The translations under genes were made by a program, and so were the position numbers. The notes under the pieces were generated by a model, which was given only the letters and a program-made list of their open reading frames with translations, was not told where the DNA came from and searched no databases. DNA of 64,000 nt, taken from assembly GCA_964393105.1 (NCBI GenBank), contig CAYMSM010000040.1, positions 28,431 through 92,430 of the forward strand, in the 5' to 3' direction. How positions within the stretch are numbered: position 1 is the first letter of the stretch; each line of letters starts with the position of its first letter. Below are positions 34,023-44,181 of this stretch, piece by piece. Source of the stretch: CALMEC01 sp964393105. GTDB taxonomy: Bacteria > Actinomycetota > Thermoleophilia > Miltoncostaeales > Miltoncostaeaceae.

Positions 34023-35633
34023 ATGGCCGTCACTACCTCGCCCGGACGTCAGATAACGGCGGCCGTGACGGCGCCGGCCGTGAGCCTGTCGGGCGTCACG
34101 GTGCCGGCGGCCGTGACCTCGCCGCCGCCGTCCCCGCCTCCCCCGCCTGGCGAGTTCCCATATACACGCGGCCTGTATCCCGAGATGTACAGGTCCCGGC
34201 TGTGGACGATGCGCATGTTCGCCGGGTTCGGTTCGCCCGAGGACACCAACGCGCGCTTCAAGCTCCTGCTGGGCCAAGGGCAGACCGGACTTTCGACGGC
34301 GTTCGACATGCCCACGCTGATGGGGTATGACCCCGACCACCCGCTGGCCCTGGGCGAGGTGGGCCGCGAGGGCGTCTCGGTGGCCCACCTGGGCGACATG
34401 CGCCGCCTGTTCGAAGGGATCGACCTGGGCGCGGTATCGACCTCGCTGACGATCTCGGGCCCCGCACCCGTGGCCCTGGCGCTGTTCATCGCGGCGGCCG
34501 AGGAGTCGGGCATCGCGCGGGCTGACCTGCGCGGGACGCTGCAGACCGACATCCTCAAGGAGTTCATCGCCCAGAAGGAGTGGATCGTCCCGGAGCGGCC
34601 GGGAATGCGGCTCGTGGGCGACCTGATCGCGTTCTGCACAGACGAGATGCCGCTGTGGCACCCGATCTCGGTCTCGGGATACCACATCCGCGAGGCCGGG
34701 GCGACCGCGGCGCAGGAACTTGCGTTCACCTTGGCCGACGGCGTTGCATACGTCCAAGAACTCGTCGACCGCGGCCTGGACCCCGATACGTTTCTCCCGC
34801 GCTTCTCGTTCTTCTTCAACTGCCACATCGACCTGTTCGAGGAGGTCGCCAAGATCCGGGCGGCGCGACGGTTGTGGGCGACGATGATGAGCGAGCGCTT
34901 CGGCGCCAAGGACCGCAGGTCGCTGCAGCTTCGCACTCACTGCCAGACCTCAGGTGTCTCCCTGACCGCCCAGCAGCCCCTTGTCAACATCGCCCGCACG
35001 GCGATCGAGGCGCTGGCGGGCGTGCTGGCCGGCACGCAGTCGCTCCACACGAACTCCTACGACGAGACGCTGGCCCTGCCGACCGAGCAGGCCGCCTCCA
35101 TCGCGCTTCGCACCCAACAGGTCCTGGCCTACGAGACGGGTGCCGCGAGCGTCGCCGATCCGCTGGGCGGATCGTGGTATGTCGAGCGCCTGACCGACGA
35201 GATCGAGGCGCAGGCGCGCCATTACATCGAGCAGATCGACGCGCGCGGTGGCATGGTCGCGGCGGTCGAGCAGGGTTACCCACAGGCCGAGATCGCCGAC
35301 AGCGCCTACGCCTACCAGCGGGCGGTCGAATCGGGCGAGCGCATCGTGGTGGGCGTCAATGCGTTCACGACCGACGAGGATGCGTCGGTTGAGCTGCACC
35401 ACTTGGACCCCGAGACCGAAGCGCACCAAGTCGCGCTGGTGCGGGCGCACCGGACGGCGCGCAACGGCGACGCCTGCCAACATGCGCTGGACCGCCTGCG
35501 GGCGGCATGTCAGGGAGCCGACAACGTGATGCCGCACCTGATCGACGCGGCACGGACAGGAGCGACTATGGGTGAGATGTGCGACGTGTTTCGCGACGTG
35601 TGGGGTCGCTACCGCGACCCCGCGAGGTGGTAG
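34023..35633 (+). CDS. Coenzyme-B12 acyl-CoA mutase large subunit, isobutyryl-CoA-mutase-like
   Basis: Rearranges a branched acyl-CoA carbon skeleton by a radical mechanism. At 536 residues it is the stand-alone barrel subunit, without the B12-binding domain. Family landmarks: RSRLWTMRMFAGFG, STAFDMPTLMGYD, GTLQTDILKEFIAQKEW, ISVSGYHIREAGAT and LAGTQSLHTNSYDE. At the two substrate-determining sites it has Phe (TMRMF; Tyr in methylmalonyl-CoA mutase) and Gln (EFIAQ; Arg there), the pair known from isobutyryl-CoA mutase. Oddities: a Pro/Thr/Ala-rich N-terminus (SPPPSPPPPPG), and Met where RQ(F/Y)AGF normally has Gln. ATG at 34023. No small B12-binding subunit lies nearby. Confidence 0.9.
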   Translation: MAVTTSPGRQITAAVTAPAVSLSGVTVPAAVTSPPPSPPPPPGEFPYTRGLYPEMYRSRLWTMRMFAGFGSPEDTNARFKLLLGQGQTGLSTAFDMPTLMGYDPDHPLALGEVGREGVSVAHLGDMRRLFEGIDLGAVSTSLTISGPAPVALALFIAAAEESGIARADLRGTLQTDILKEFIAQKEWIVPERPGMRLVGDLIAFCTDEMPLWHPISVSGYHIREAGATAAQELAFTLADGVAYVQELVDRGLDPDTFLPRFSFFFNCHIDLFEEVAKIRAARRLWATMMSERFGAKDRRSLQLRTHCQTSGVSLTAQQPLVNIARTAIEALAGVLAGTQSLHTNSYDETLALPTEQAASIALRTQQVLAYETGAASVADPLGGSWYVERLTDEIEAQARHYIEQIDARGGMVAAVEQGYPQAEIADSAYAYQRAVESGERIVVGVNAFTTDEDASVELHHLDPETEAHQVALVRAHRTARNGDACQHALDRLRAACQGADNVMPHLIDAARTGATMGEMCDVFRDVWGRYRDPARW

Positions 35634-35635
35634 CC

Positions 35636-36810
<1,175 letters not shown>

Positions 36811-36814
<4 letters not shown>

Positions 36815-37962
36815 TCACCCAGCTGACGGATCAGCAGCGTGAGGTGCAGGCACTCGCGCGGAACTTCGCGCGTAATGAGATCGCGCCGCATTCGGCGCGG
36901 TGGAACGCCGACCACCACGTCCCGGTCGAGACGCTCCTCAAGATGGCCGACCTGGGGTTCCTCGGGCTCATGGTGCCCGAGGAATACGGCGGCGCCGGCC
37001 TGGACCACACCACGCTGTGCGTCGTCATGGAAGAGCTCGCGGCGACCGACGCGGGCTTCTCCGTCGGCTTCGCGGTGCAGAACGGTTTGGGGGCCGAGCC
37101 GATCCTCCACTACGGGTCCGAGGAGCAGAAGCGGGCCTGGCTGCCGGTGATCGCATCCGGTGAGCGGTTCTGCGCGTACGGGTTGACGGAGCCGGACGCG
37201 GGATCGGATGTCGCGGGTCTCAAGACACGCGGACGCCGCGACGCCGACGGCTCGTTCGTGATCAGCGGTCGCAAGATGTGGATCTCCGCCGGTGGGTACG
37301 CGAGCCTGTTCATCGTGTTCGCCCGCACCGAGGGCCCGGGAGCCCGCGGGATCAGCGCGTTCATTGCCGAACCAGGCGACGGACTGACGGTGGGCAAGGA
37401 GATCCCGAAGATGGGCCTGCACACCTCGTCCACCGTCGAGCTGGCGTTCGACGGCTACCGGATCGCCGCGAGCAACCTCCTGGGCAGCCCCGGCGAGGGC
37501 ATGCAGATCGCGCTCTCGACGCTCGACAGCGGACGGATCACCATCGCTGCGCAGGCGGTGGGGATCGCGCGCGCGGCGCTCGAGCTCGCGACCGGCTATG
37601 CCAAGGAGCGCACCGCATTCGGAGGTCCGATCGCCCGGTTTCAGGGCGTGCAGTTCCCGCTCGCTGACGTTGCGGCGAAGATCGACGCGGCGCGCTCGCT
37701 GACCCTGCAAGCCGCGGCGATGCACGACGCCGGCGAGCCGATCTCGGTCATCGGCGCCAAGGCCAAGCTCTTCGCAAGCTCCGTCGCGGTCGAGGCGTCG
37801 AACGTCGCCGTCCAGACCCTCGGCGGCATGGGCTACAGCGCGGAGTTCCCGGCCGAACGCCTGTACCGCGACGCGCGCATCACCCAGATCTACGAGGGCA
37901 CGAGCGAGATCCAGCGCCTCGTGATCGCCCGCGACCTCTTCGGAGACGCCGCCCGGGGGTAG
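36811..37962 (+). CDS. Acyl-CoA dehydrogenase
   Basis: FAD-dependent alpha,beta-oxidation of an acyl-CoA thioester. 383 residues with the family signatures: CAYGLTEPDAGSD near residue 118, KMWISAGGYA, RTAFGGPIARFQGVQF and the C-terminal YRDARITQIYEGTSEIQRL, whose Glu is the catalytic base in short-chain-type enzymes. GTG start at 36811 overlaps the thiolase stop. In this operon it could feed or drain branched-chain acyl-CoA such as isobutyryl- or butyryl-CoA; specificity is not readable from sequence alone. Confidence 0.93.
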
Positions 37963-38011
37963 GAGTGGCTCCGCCTCCATCGTCGCGTTCGACGGCTGGA
38001 TCACCGTCGCG

Positions 38012-38391
38012 TTGTTCGTTGCTCTGACAATCGGAGTGGTCGCGGCGCTTCCACTCGCCATCGCCGGCGCGACAGGGCGCTTGCGAGACCGCGCGATCGA
38101 CATCGGACTGACGTGCATCGTGCTCGTCGGCGCTCTATACCTGGCGATCCTCGCCCGCGCGATCGACCCCTACTACGCACCGACGCCCATCCGCTACTGG
38201 GAGCGCAGCGGCGACCCCGCACATCGAATCGCGACGCTGGCTGGATCGCCACTGCGGGGGCGTGTCTTGCCCTTTCTCTCAGTCAATGGCGGCCAACCCG
38301 ACCAACACTGCACGCCGTCGGACGCCTCGTTGCCGGCGCGGCCTGCCTCGGTCTGCTGGCAGCCATGATCGTGCTCGGCGGCGGCCACTGA
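38012..38391 (+). pseudogene. Small membrane protein split by a frameshift
   Basis: Frame one (TTG at 38012) encodes two apolar segments (VALTIGVVAALPLAIAGAT and GLTCIVLVGALYLAILA), then IRYWERSGDPAHRIATLAG. Near 38240 this frame turns into non-hydrophobic, Pro/Ser-rich sequence. The -1 frame from the same place continues with GWIATAGACLALSLSQWR and LVAGAACLGLLAAMIVLGGGH, two more apolar segments, to TGA at 38391. One base gained or lost at about 38236-38245 explains this. An intact version would be a four-helix protein of about 140 residues. No clear start precedes 38012. Sequencing error or real decay cannot be separated. Confidence 0.65.
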
Positions 38392-38519
38392 CCCCGCGGG
38401 GCACAGTTTGGTGGATGCACGTCCATGCGGCTCTCTAGTACCGGCTCGCGGCCTCATTCTCGTGGTCAAAGCGGGACTCGTTCGAGGGCGTCGACTGACT
38501 CCTCAGGCGCCGCGAAGGG

Positions 38520-39140
38520 TCATGGGTCGCCGCGGGGCAACCCGTACCACCACCCCCACGCCCGAATCATTCTCAGGAGCGGATCGCCCTGATCGGCGGG
38601 GCGAAGTGTCGATCGGCGCGCCGGTTGGTGCGCTCGGACGTGGTACTCGACGTGACCCGGCGTCGCGGCGTGCGCGAGCCAGCGCGCCTGGGTGAACCAC
38701 CGGCGCATGGTGCGCACCGATGGGACCGTCGCCGTGTCGGCCTCGTGGCGGATCCGAAGGTCTCGGATGACCCGCCCCGGCGGCTCACCCGCGGCGAAAC
38801 GTCGCTCTGCCTCGGCCCGCAAGCGCGGCCAGGAGTACGAGCCCGGCCGCGCCCGTCGCACGGTCCCGGCACCTACCCGCCGGACGTGGGCTGCAAGCGC
38901 AGCCCGCTGGCGGCCGTTCAGACAACCCGCCGACTGCCAAAGACCCGTGAGGCACTCGATAAGATCCCGACCGCCGCGGCGGCAAAGGAACGCGGTGTCA
39001 CGGTGGGTGTCGCAGAGCCAGACCGACACGCCATGGGTGAGGTGATGTTCGACGGCGCGACCGTTTCGCGTCGAGGCGCAGATCGCGCACACCGGATGTT
39101 CACCGCCCCACCGAAGTCCGCCGCGTCCACTCGCGCCCAT
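38520..39140 (-). CDS. Cys/His-rich hypothetical protein with possible HTH
   Basis: 206 residues from the ATG at 39140; a longer frame to 39206 would run through a dispersed repeat. The N-terminal third has CAICAS, then a His-His pair (VEHHLTHG), WLCDTH and FLCRRGG, an arrangement that could bind zinc. A middle Arg-rich stretch and VIRDLRIRHEADTATVPSVRTMRRWF resemble a helix-turn-helix. The protein is basic. No family recognised with certainty. Intergenic on both sides, with its own probable promoter in the repeat region. Confidence 0.6.
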   Translation of the reverse strand: MGASGRGGLRWGGEHPVCAICASTRNGRAVEHHLTHGVSVWLCDTHRDTAFLCRRGGRDLIECLTGLWQSAGCLNGRQRAALAAHVRRVGAGTVRRARPGSYSWPRLRAEAERRFAAGEPPGRVIRDLRIRHEADTATVPSVRTMRRWFTQARWLAHAATPGHVEYHVRAHQPARRSTLRPADQGDPLLRMIRAWGWWYGLPRGDP

Positions 39141-39163
39141 GAGACGATCTTGCCCCACCCACC

Positions 39164-39225
39164 TGTTACAGCGCCACACGTAACTGTGCCAATTGTGTGT
39201 CGGCACTCACTCGCCCGATGTAACA
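39164..39225. repeat. Dispersed 62-bp repeat, copy A
   Basis: Bounded by TGTTACA (39164-39170) and its complement TGTAACA (39219-39225). The interior has CTGTGCCAA and GTGTGT-type stretches shared with a second copy at 59903-59963. The two copies are roughly 70% alike by eye and share the order TGTTACAGCGC, CTGTGCCAA, then a CGCC near the right end. Both lie just upstream of minus-strand genes. Confidence 0.6.
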
Positions 39226-39254
39226 AGTGTCCGCCCACAGCTTGGCCGAATGGT

Positions 39255-42200
39255 TCAGAAGTGCGCACCTGTCACGGCTCGCACCATGCTGCGAAGGACG
39301 CGGGTGGCGACCGACATGCTCGCGAGGTCCGCGGCGCCCGAGGCGGCGATCTCGTCAAGGGCGGCGACCGTGTCATCGGCGGCAGGCGCTGCTCGCTTCC
39401 ACCACCCGTCCAGCCGGGCGTCGGTCGCATCGGTCTCGGTCGTATCGATGACGTTGGCCGTCAGGCGCGCGTGGACGGCAAAGAGGTCCTCACGGAGCGT
39501 CGCCCGGGCGAGCGTCCCCCACCGATCCTCCCGGAGGAGGCTGTTGATGCGTTGCATCACCCGTGAGATGCCCAACCGGTCGGCCAGCGCGTAATGCACC
39601 CGGCATACGCCGGCGACCTGAACGCCGCGCTCGATCGCGACCTCGACGACGTCCAGTGCCCCGTAACCGGCCTCCATCATCGCCGCCCGCTCGGCGACTG
39701 CAGCGGGCACGCCTGCCGCGGTCCACGCGTCGCACCGCTCGTCGGCGAGGGCACGGTCGAGCCCCCGCAGCACGTCCGGGAGCATGCGCATGACCTCGCC
39801 GGCGCCCTGCTGGAACAAGGCGACCGCCGACCGTGTGTCACGCCAGGCCCAGCGGTTGGCGATCAGCCATCGGGCACCGCGCTCGACCAGGCGTTCGCCG
39901 TGCAGGCGCACGTCCATGGCAGTCGATCCCGACACCGACGCCGGGAGGGCTCCGACCGCATCCCAGTGGCGTTCCATGCCGAAGATGGCCCAGGCCGCGG
40001 CATGGGCCCGGGCGACCTCGGCGAACGACACACGGGTCTCGTCTCGGATGCGCCACCAGAACGTGATGCCAGCCCGGTTGACCAGCCGATTGGCAACTTG
40101 GGTCGCGATGATCTCCCGCCGCAAAGGGTGATCGCCGATCGCATCCGCGTAGCGCTGACGGAGCACCACCGGGAAGTACTCCTGCAGCGCGCCTTGGAAG
40201 TACCCCTCGTCGGGCAGGTCCGACGCCAGAAGCTCGTCGTACAGCACGATCTTCGCGTACGCGAGCAGCACGGCCATCTCCGGAGCGCACAGCCCGAGAC
40301 CGGCCTGTCTGCGCTCCGCGATGCCCTTGGCCGGCGGCAGGCGTTCCACCTCTCGGTCGAGCCGACCCGTCGCCTCGAGCGTTCGCATCAGACGCTCGTG
40401 CACGTGAAGAAGCGCCGCAGATTGCGAGGCGTTGTTGGCGAGGGCGACGTTCTGGTCGGCGTTGTCGGCCAGAACCTGATGAGCGACCGCGTCCGTCATC
40501 TGCGCCAATACGCTGTTGCGCCGACGCATGGTCAGGCGGCCGTCGCGCATCACCCGGTCGAGCAGGATCTTGATGTTGACCTCGCGGTCCGAGATGTCCA
40601 CCCCTGCGGAGTTGTCGATCGCGTCCGTGTTGAGGAGCCCTCCGGCGAGCGCGTACTCGACCCGGCCGAGCTGGGTGAAGCCCAGGTTGCCGCCCTCCCC
40701 CACCACCCTGCAACGCAGATCGCCGCCGTTGACGCGGATGGCGTCGTTGGCCCGGTCACCGACCTCGCCGTGCCGCTCGTCGCGGGCCTTGACGAACGTG
40801 CCGATGCCCCCGTTCCACAGCAGGTCCACCGGCGCGCATAGGATGGCCCTGATGAGATCCTGCGGCGCCATCGCGTCGACATCGCCCGCGATCCCGAGCG
40901 CAGACCGCACTTGACGGCTGACGGAGATTGACTTGGCCGAACGCGCAAAGACGCCGCCGCCACGGGAGATGAGCTCGGGCGCGTAGTCGGCCCACGACGA
41001 GCCGGGCAGCTCGTACAGGCGGCGGCGCTCCGCAAACGACGCGGCCGGGTCGGGGTCGGGATCCAGGAACACGTGGCGATGGTCGAACGCGGCCAACAGC
41101 CGGAGGTTGGTTGAGTGGAGCAGCCCGTTGCCGAACACGTCGCCGGACATGTCGCCGATGCCCGCGACGGTGACGGGGTCGGTCGCCGGGTCGAGGCCGA
41201 GGGATCTGAGGTGGAACGCCACCGACACCCACACCCCGCGCGCGGTGATACCCATGGCCTTGTGGTCATACCCCGTGGAGCCCCCGGACGCAAACGCGTC
41301 GCCCAACCAGTAGCCGTGGTCGGCCGACACCGCGTTGGCGATGTCCGAGAACGTCGCGGTGCCCTTGTCCGCCGCGACGACCAGGTACGGATCGTCCCCG
41401 TCGTGGCGTACAACATCGGGCGGCGGGACGACGGTGTCCCCCACGCGGTTGTCGGTCAGATCGAGGAGCGCCGAGATGAACATCCGATAGCACGCGATCC
41501 CTTCGGCGAGGAAGGCCGCGTGGTCGGTTGGGGGGAGCTTGACCACGAACCCGCCCTTGGCGCCAACGGGGACGATCACGGCGTTCTTGACCATTTGCGT
41601 CTTGGCAAGATCGAGCACCTCGGTGCGCAGGTCCTCACGCCGGTCCGACCACCGAAGACCACCCCGACCGATGCGTCCGAAGCGCAGGTGGATGGCCTCG
41701 ACGCGCGGCGAGGACACCCACACCTCGTGCCGGGGACGCGGCCGCGGCAGGTCATCGATCGCCTGCGGATCGAGCTTGAGCGCCAGCACCGCGCGGGGCC
41801 GTCCGTCCGGCTCGCGCTGGTAATGGTTGGTGCGGACGGTCGCGACGATCAACCCGAGGATCGCGCGCAGGATCCGATCGTGGTCCAGGCTCTGCACGTC
41901 GTCGAGGCGACTGTGGATGGCCATGATCAGATCCCGTTCGGCACCGCCCCGATCACCCGACACCTGAGGGTCGAAGCGCACCGCGAACAGCTGCAACAGG
42001 TCACGCGCCACCTGCAGGTTCGTGACGAGACAGTCTTCGATGTACACCTGACTGAACGCCGAGCCGCTCTGGCGCAGGTACCTGCCGTACGCGCGCATGA
42101 GGGTCGCGTCGCGCCACGAGCAGCCGGCACGCGGGACGAGCGCGTTGAATCCGTCCGACTCGGCCTCGCCGTCCCAGACCGCGACAAACGCCTGCTCGAC

Positions 42201-44057
42201 GAGACCCCGTGCCGCCTCATCGTCGAGATCCGTGGACGCGGGGTATCGCACGCCGAAGTCGTAGATCCACACGCTCGGCGCGTCATCGCGGGTGACCTCG
42301 TACGGGCGCTCGTCGACGACATCCAGGTGCATCCGCTCCAAGATCGGCAGGATCTGCGAGAGCGAGATCGCAGGTCCGTGGCGCGAGATCTTGAAGCGGC
42401 GCTCGCCGGTACGCCCGCCGCGTGGCTGGGAGAGCCACGCAGCAATCCCGCGCTCCGCGTTCGCTTCCAGACGGTCGATGTCATCGACCGCGATCTGCGC
42501 GGGGACCTCCTCCTTGTAGGCCTCGGGGAACGCGTCACCGTACCTCGCCAGCAGGGCATCCGCGCGTGGCTGTCCGTGGCGGGCCACGAGGGCATCGGCC
42601 AGGTCGTCGACCCACACCCGTGTCGCCTCCGAGAGCCGGCGCTCCAGCGCGTCCAGCGCGACCGGCTCCGTCCGCGCCCCGGGGCGAAGCCAGAGCGTGA
42701 AGTGCAGCCGCGCAAGGACCGATTCGCTGACCCGGGCTGCATGGTCGATCTCGGCGGCGCCAAACGCGTCGTCCAGGAGCTGCGAGATGCGCAGCCGGGC
42801 GTCGGTCGTATAGCGATCGCGTGGGAAGTAGACAAGGCATGACACGAACCGTTCCTGTGGGTCGCGGCGTACGAACAGCCGTAGACGGCGGCGCTCCTCG
42901 AGCCCCAGCACGCCGGTCGCGACCTCGGTCAGCTCGGTCGGCGACATCTGAAACAGCTCGTCGCGTGGATAGGTCTCGAGGATCTCCGCGAGGTCCCTGC
43001 CGCTGTGACCGGTGGGCGGAAGTCCGGACCGGCGGATCACCTCACGCACCTTGCGACGAAGGCCCGGGATGCGATCCACGCGCTCGGCGTACACGGTCGA
43101 GGTGAAGAGCCCGACGAACCGCCGTGCCCGCGGCGGCTGTCCGGCGCCGTCGCTGCGCAGCACCGTGATCTCGTCCAGGTGCGACGGGCGGTGAACGGTG
43201 GCGCGGAGGCTCGACTTGCTGACGTGGATGACCGACGGCTCCTGCCCCGCGGCCTCAACCGGAGGCACCGGGGCGCACGGCGGAGTCCGGTCGTTGCGCA
43301 GGATTCCCAATGCCGTGGACCGGTCGGGGCGAAGCACGGGCCGACCGCGCGCCCGACCCAAGACGCACTCGGCGTAGCCCAGGAACGTAAAGTGGTCGTC
43401 GGCCAGCCAGCGCAAGAGCTCACGGGCCTCATCAGCGTCGGCCGCACCCTCGGATGAGGGCGCTGCGATAAGGGCATCGCCGATCTCGAGTGCCCGCGTC
43501 CGCATCGCCTCCCAGTCGTCCACGGCCACGCGAACATCATCGAGCACGCGATGGATCGCCTGGACAACGTCGTCGTGAGCGGCGTCGTCCCTCAAGGCCC
43601 TGATCTCGAACCTCATCCACGCTTCGGCGATACCCGAAGGCTTGGCGCCGGGTGCCAGCTCGAACACCGGTCCGTCGATACGGCCCCGCACATCACGGGC
43701 CACGACGAGTTGCGGATGGATCAGGCCATGGATCGGATGCCCCAGGCGCGCCAGCTCGGCGCTGACCGAATCGACGAGGAACGGCATGTCATCGGTGACG
43801 ATCCACACCACGCTGTTCCCCGCCGGTCCGGGATCGCGGCGGGCGGCGACCTGCGCGACGCCGGATGTTCGCTGCTTTGCCAACCGCAGGTGCTCGAGCA
43901 CCATCCGCGCACGCTGCTCGGTGCTGCGCCCCGCCACGTCGGCGGCGTTTGCATGGCGGAAGTACGCCCCGACGAGCGCCCGAGCTTCATCGGGCTGCGG
44001 GCCGCCGCGCGTCCGGGCGACGGCCCGGGCGACTGCCCGTAGGGTCCGCTCCACCAT
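39255..44057 (-). CDS. gdh: NAD-specific glutamate dehydrogenase, large (1600-residue) type
   Basis: Oxidatively deaminates glutamate to 2-oxoglutarate. The 1600-residue size, with about 650 residues of N-terminal regulatory ACT-like domains before the catalytic core, matches the Streptomyces/Pseudomonas large GDH. The core has IVPVGAKGGFVVKLPP with the catalytic lysine, GGLRWSDRREDLRTEVLDL, GIGDMSGDVFGNGLLHS for cofactor binding, and WNGGIGTFVKA. A helical C-terminal domain of about 400 residues follows. ATG at 44057. The gene stands alone and is divergent from the AI-2E-family permease; in relatives it serves glutamate catabolism. Confidence 0.95.
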   Translation of the reverse strand: MVERTLRAVARAVARTRGGPQPDEARALVGAYFRHANAADVAGRSTEQRARMVLEHLRLAKQRTSGVAQVAARRDPGPAGNSVVWIVTDDMPFLVDSVSAELARLGHPIHGLIHPQLVVARDVRGRIDGPVFELAPGAKPSGIAEAWMRFEIRALRDDAAHDDVVQAIHRVLDDVRVAVDDWEAMRTRALEIGDALIAAPSSEGAADADEARELLRWLADDHFTFLGYAECVLGRARGRPVLRPDRSTALGILRNDRTPPCAPVPPVEAAGQEPSVIHVSKSSLRATVHRPSHLDEITVLRSDGAGQPPRARRFVGLFTSTVYAERVDRIPGLRRKVREVIRRSGLPPTGHSGRDLAEILETYPRDELFQMSPTELTEVATGVLGLEERRRLRLFVRRDPQERFVSCLVYFPRDRYTTDARLRISQLLDDAFGAAEIDHAARVSESVLARLHFTLWLRPGARTEPVALDALERRLSEATRVWVDDLADALVARHGQPRADALLARYGDAFPEAYKEEVPAQIAVDDIDRLEANAERGIAAWLSQPRGGRTGERRFKISRHGPAISLSQILPILERMHLDVVDERPYEVTRDDAPSVWIYDFGVRYPASTDLDDEAARGLVEQAFVAVWDGEAESDGFNALVPRAGCSWRDATLMRAYGRYLRQSGSAFSQVYIEDCLVTNLQVARDLLQLFAVRFDPQVSGDRGGAERDLIMAIHSRLDDVQSLDHDRILRAILGLIVATVRTNHYQREPDGRPRAVLALKLDPQAIDDLPRPRPRHEVWVSSPRVEAIHLRFGRIGRGGLRWSDRREDLRTEVLDLAKTQMVKNAVIVPVGAKGGFVVKLPPTDHAAFLAEGIACYRMFISALLDLTDNRVGDTVVPPPDVVRHDGDDPYLVVAADKGTATFSDIANAVSADHGYWLGDAFASGGSTGYDHKAMGITARGVWVSVAFHLRSLGLDPATDPVTVAGIGDMSGDVFGNGLLHSTNLRLLAAFDHRHVFLDPDPDPAASFAERRRLYELPGSSWADYAPELISRGGGVFARSAKSISVSRQVRSALGIAGDVDAMAPQDLIRAILCAPVDLLWNGGIGTFVKARDERHGEVGDRANDAIRVNGGDLRCRVVGEGGNLGFTQLGRVEYALAGGLLNTDAIDNSAGVDISDREVNIKILLDRVMRDGRLTMRRRNSVLAQMTDAVAHQVLADNADQNVALANNASQSAALLHVHERLMRTLEATGRLDREVERLPPAKGIAERRQAGLGLCAPEMAVLLAYAKIVLYDELLASDLPDEGYFQGALQEYFPVVLRQRYADAIGDHPLRREIIATQVANRLVNRAGITFWWRIRDETRVSFAEVARAHAAAWAIFGMERHWDAVGALPASVSGSTAMDVRLHGERLVERGARWLIANRWAWRDTRSAVALFQQGAGEVMRMLPDVLRGLDRALADERCDAWTAAGVPAAVAERAAMMEAGYGALDVVEVAIERGVQVAGVCRVHYALADRLGISRVMQRINSLLREDRWGTLARATLREDLFAVHARLTANVIDTTETDATDARLDGWWKRAAPAADDTVAALDEIAASGAADLASMSVATRVLRSMVRAVTGAHF

Positions 44058-44181
44058 GTCGGTGCCCGTGTCGATGATCCCTCCAGCCGGTCGTCACAAG
44101 GTTAGTGGCCGGGACGGGCGCGATGGACACCGGGGAGGCCGCCCACACTGAGACGTCGGGGGCCATCCTTACGATGGGCAT

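Noticed and set aside
39227..39254. Terminator of the large glutamate dehydrogenase gene
   Set aside because: No clear stem with a T run is visible immediately after the stop at 39255.
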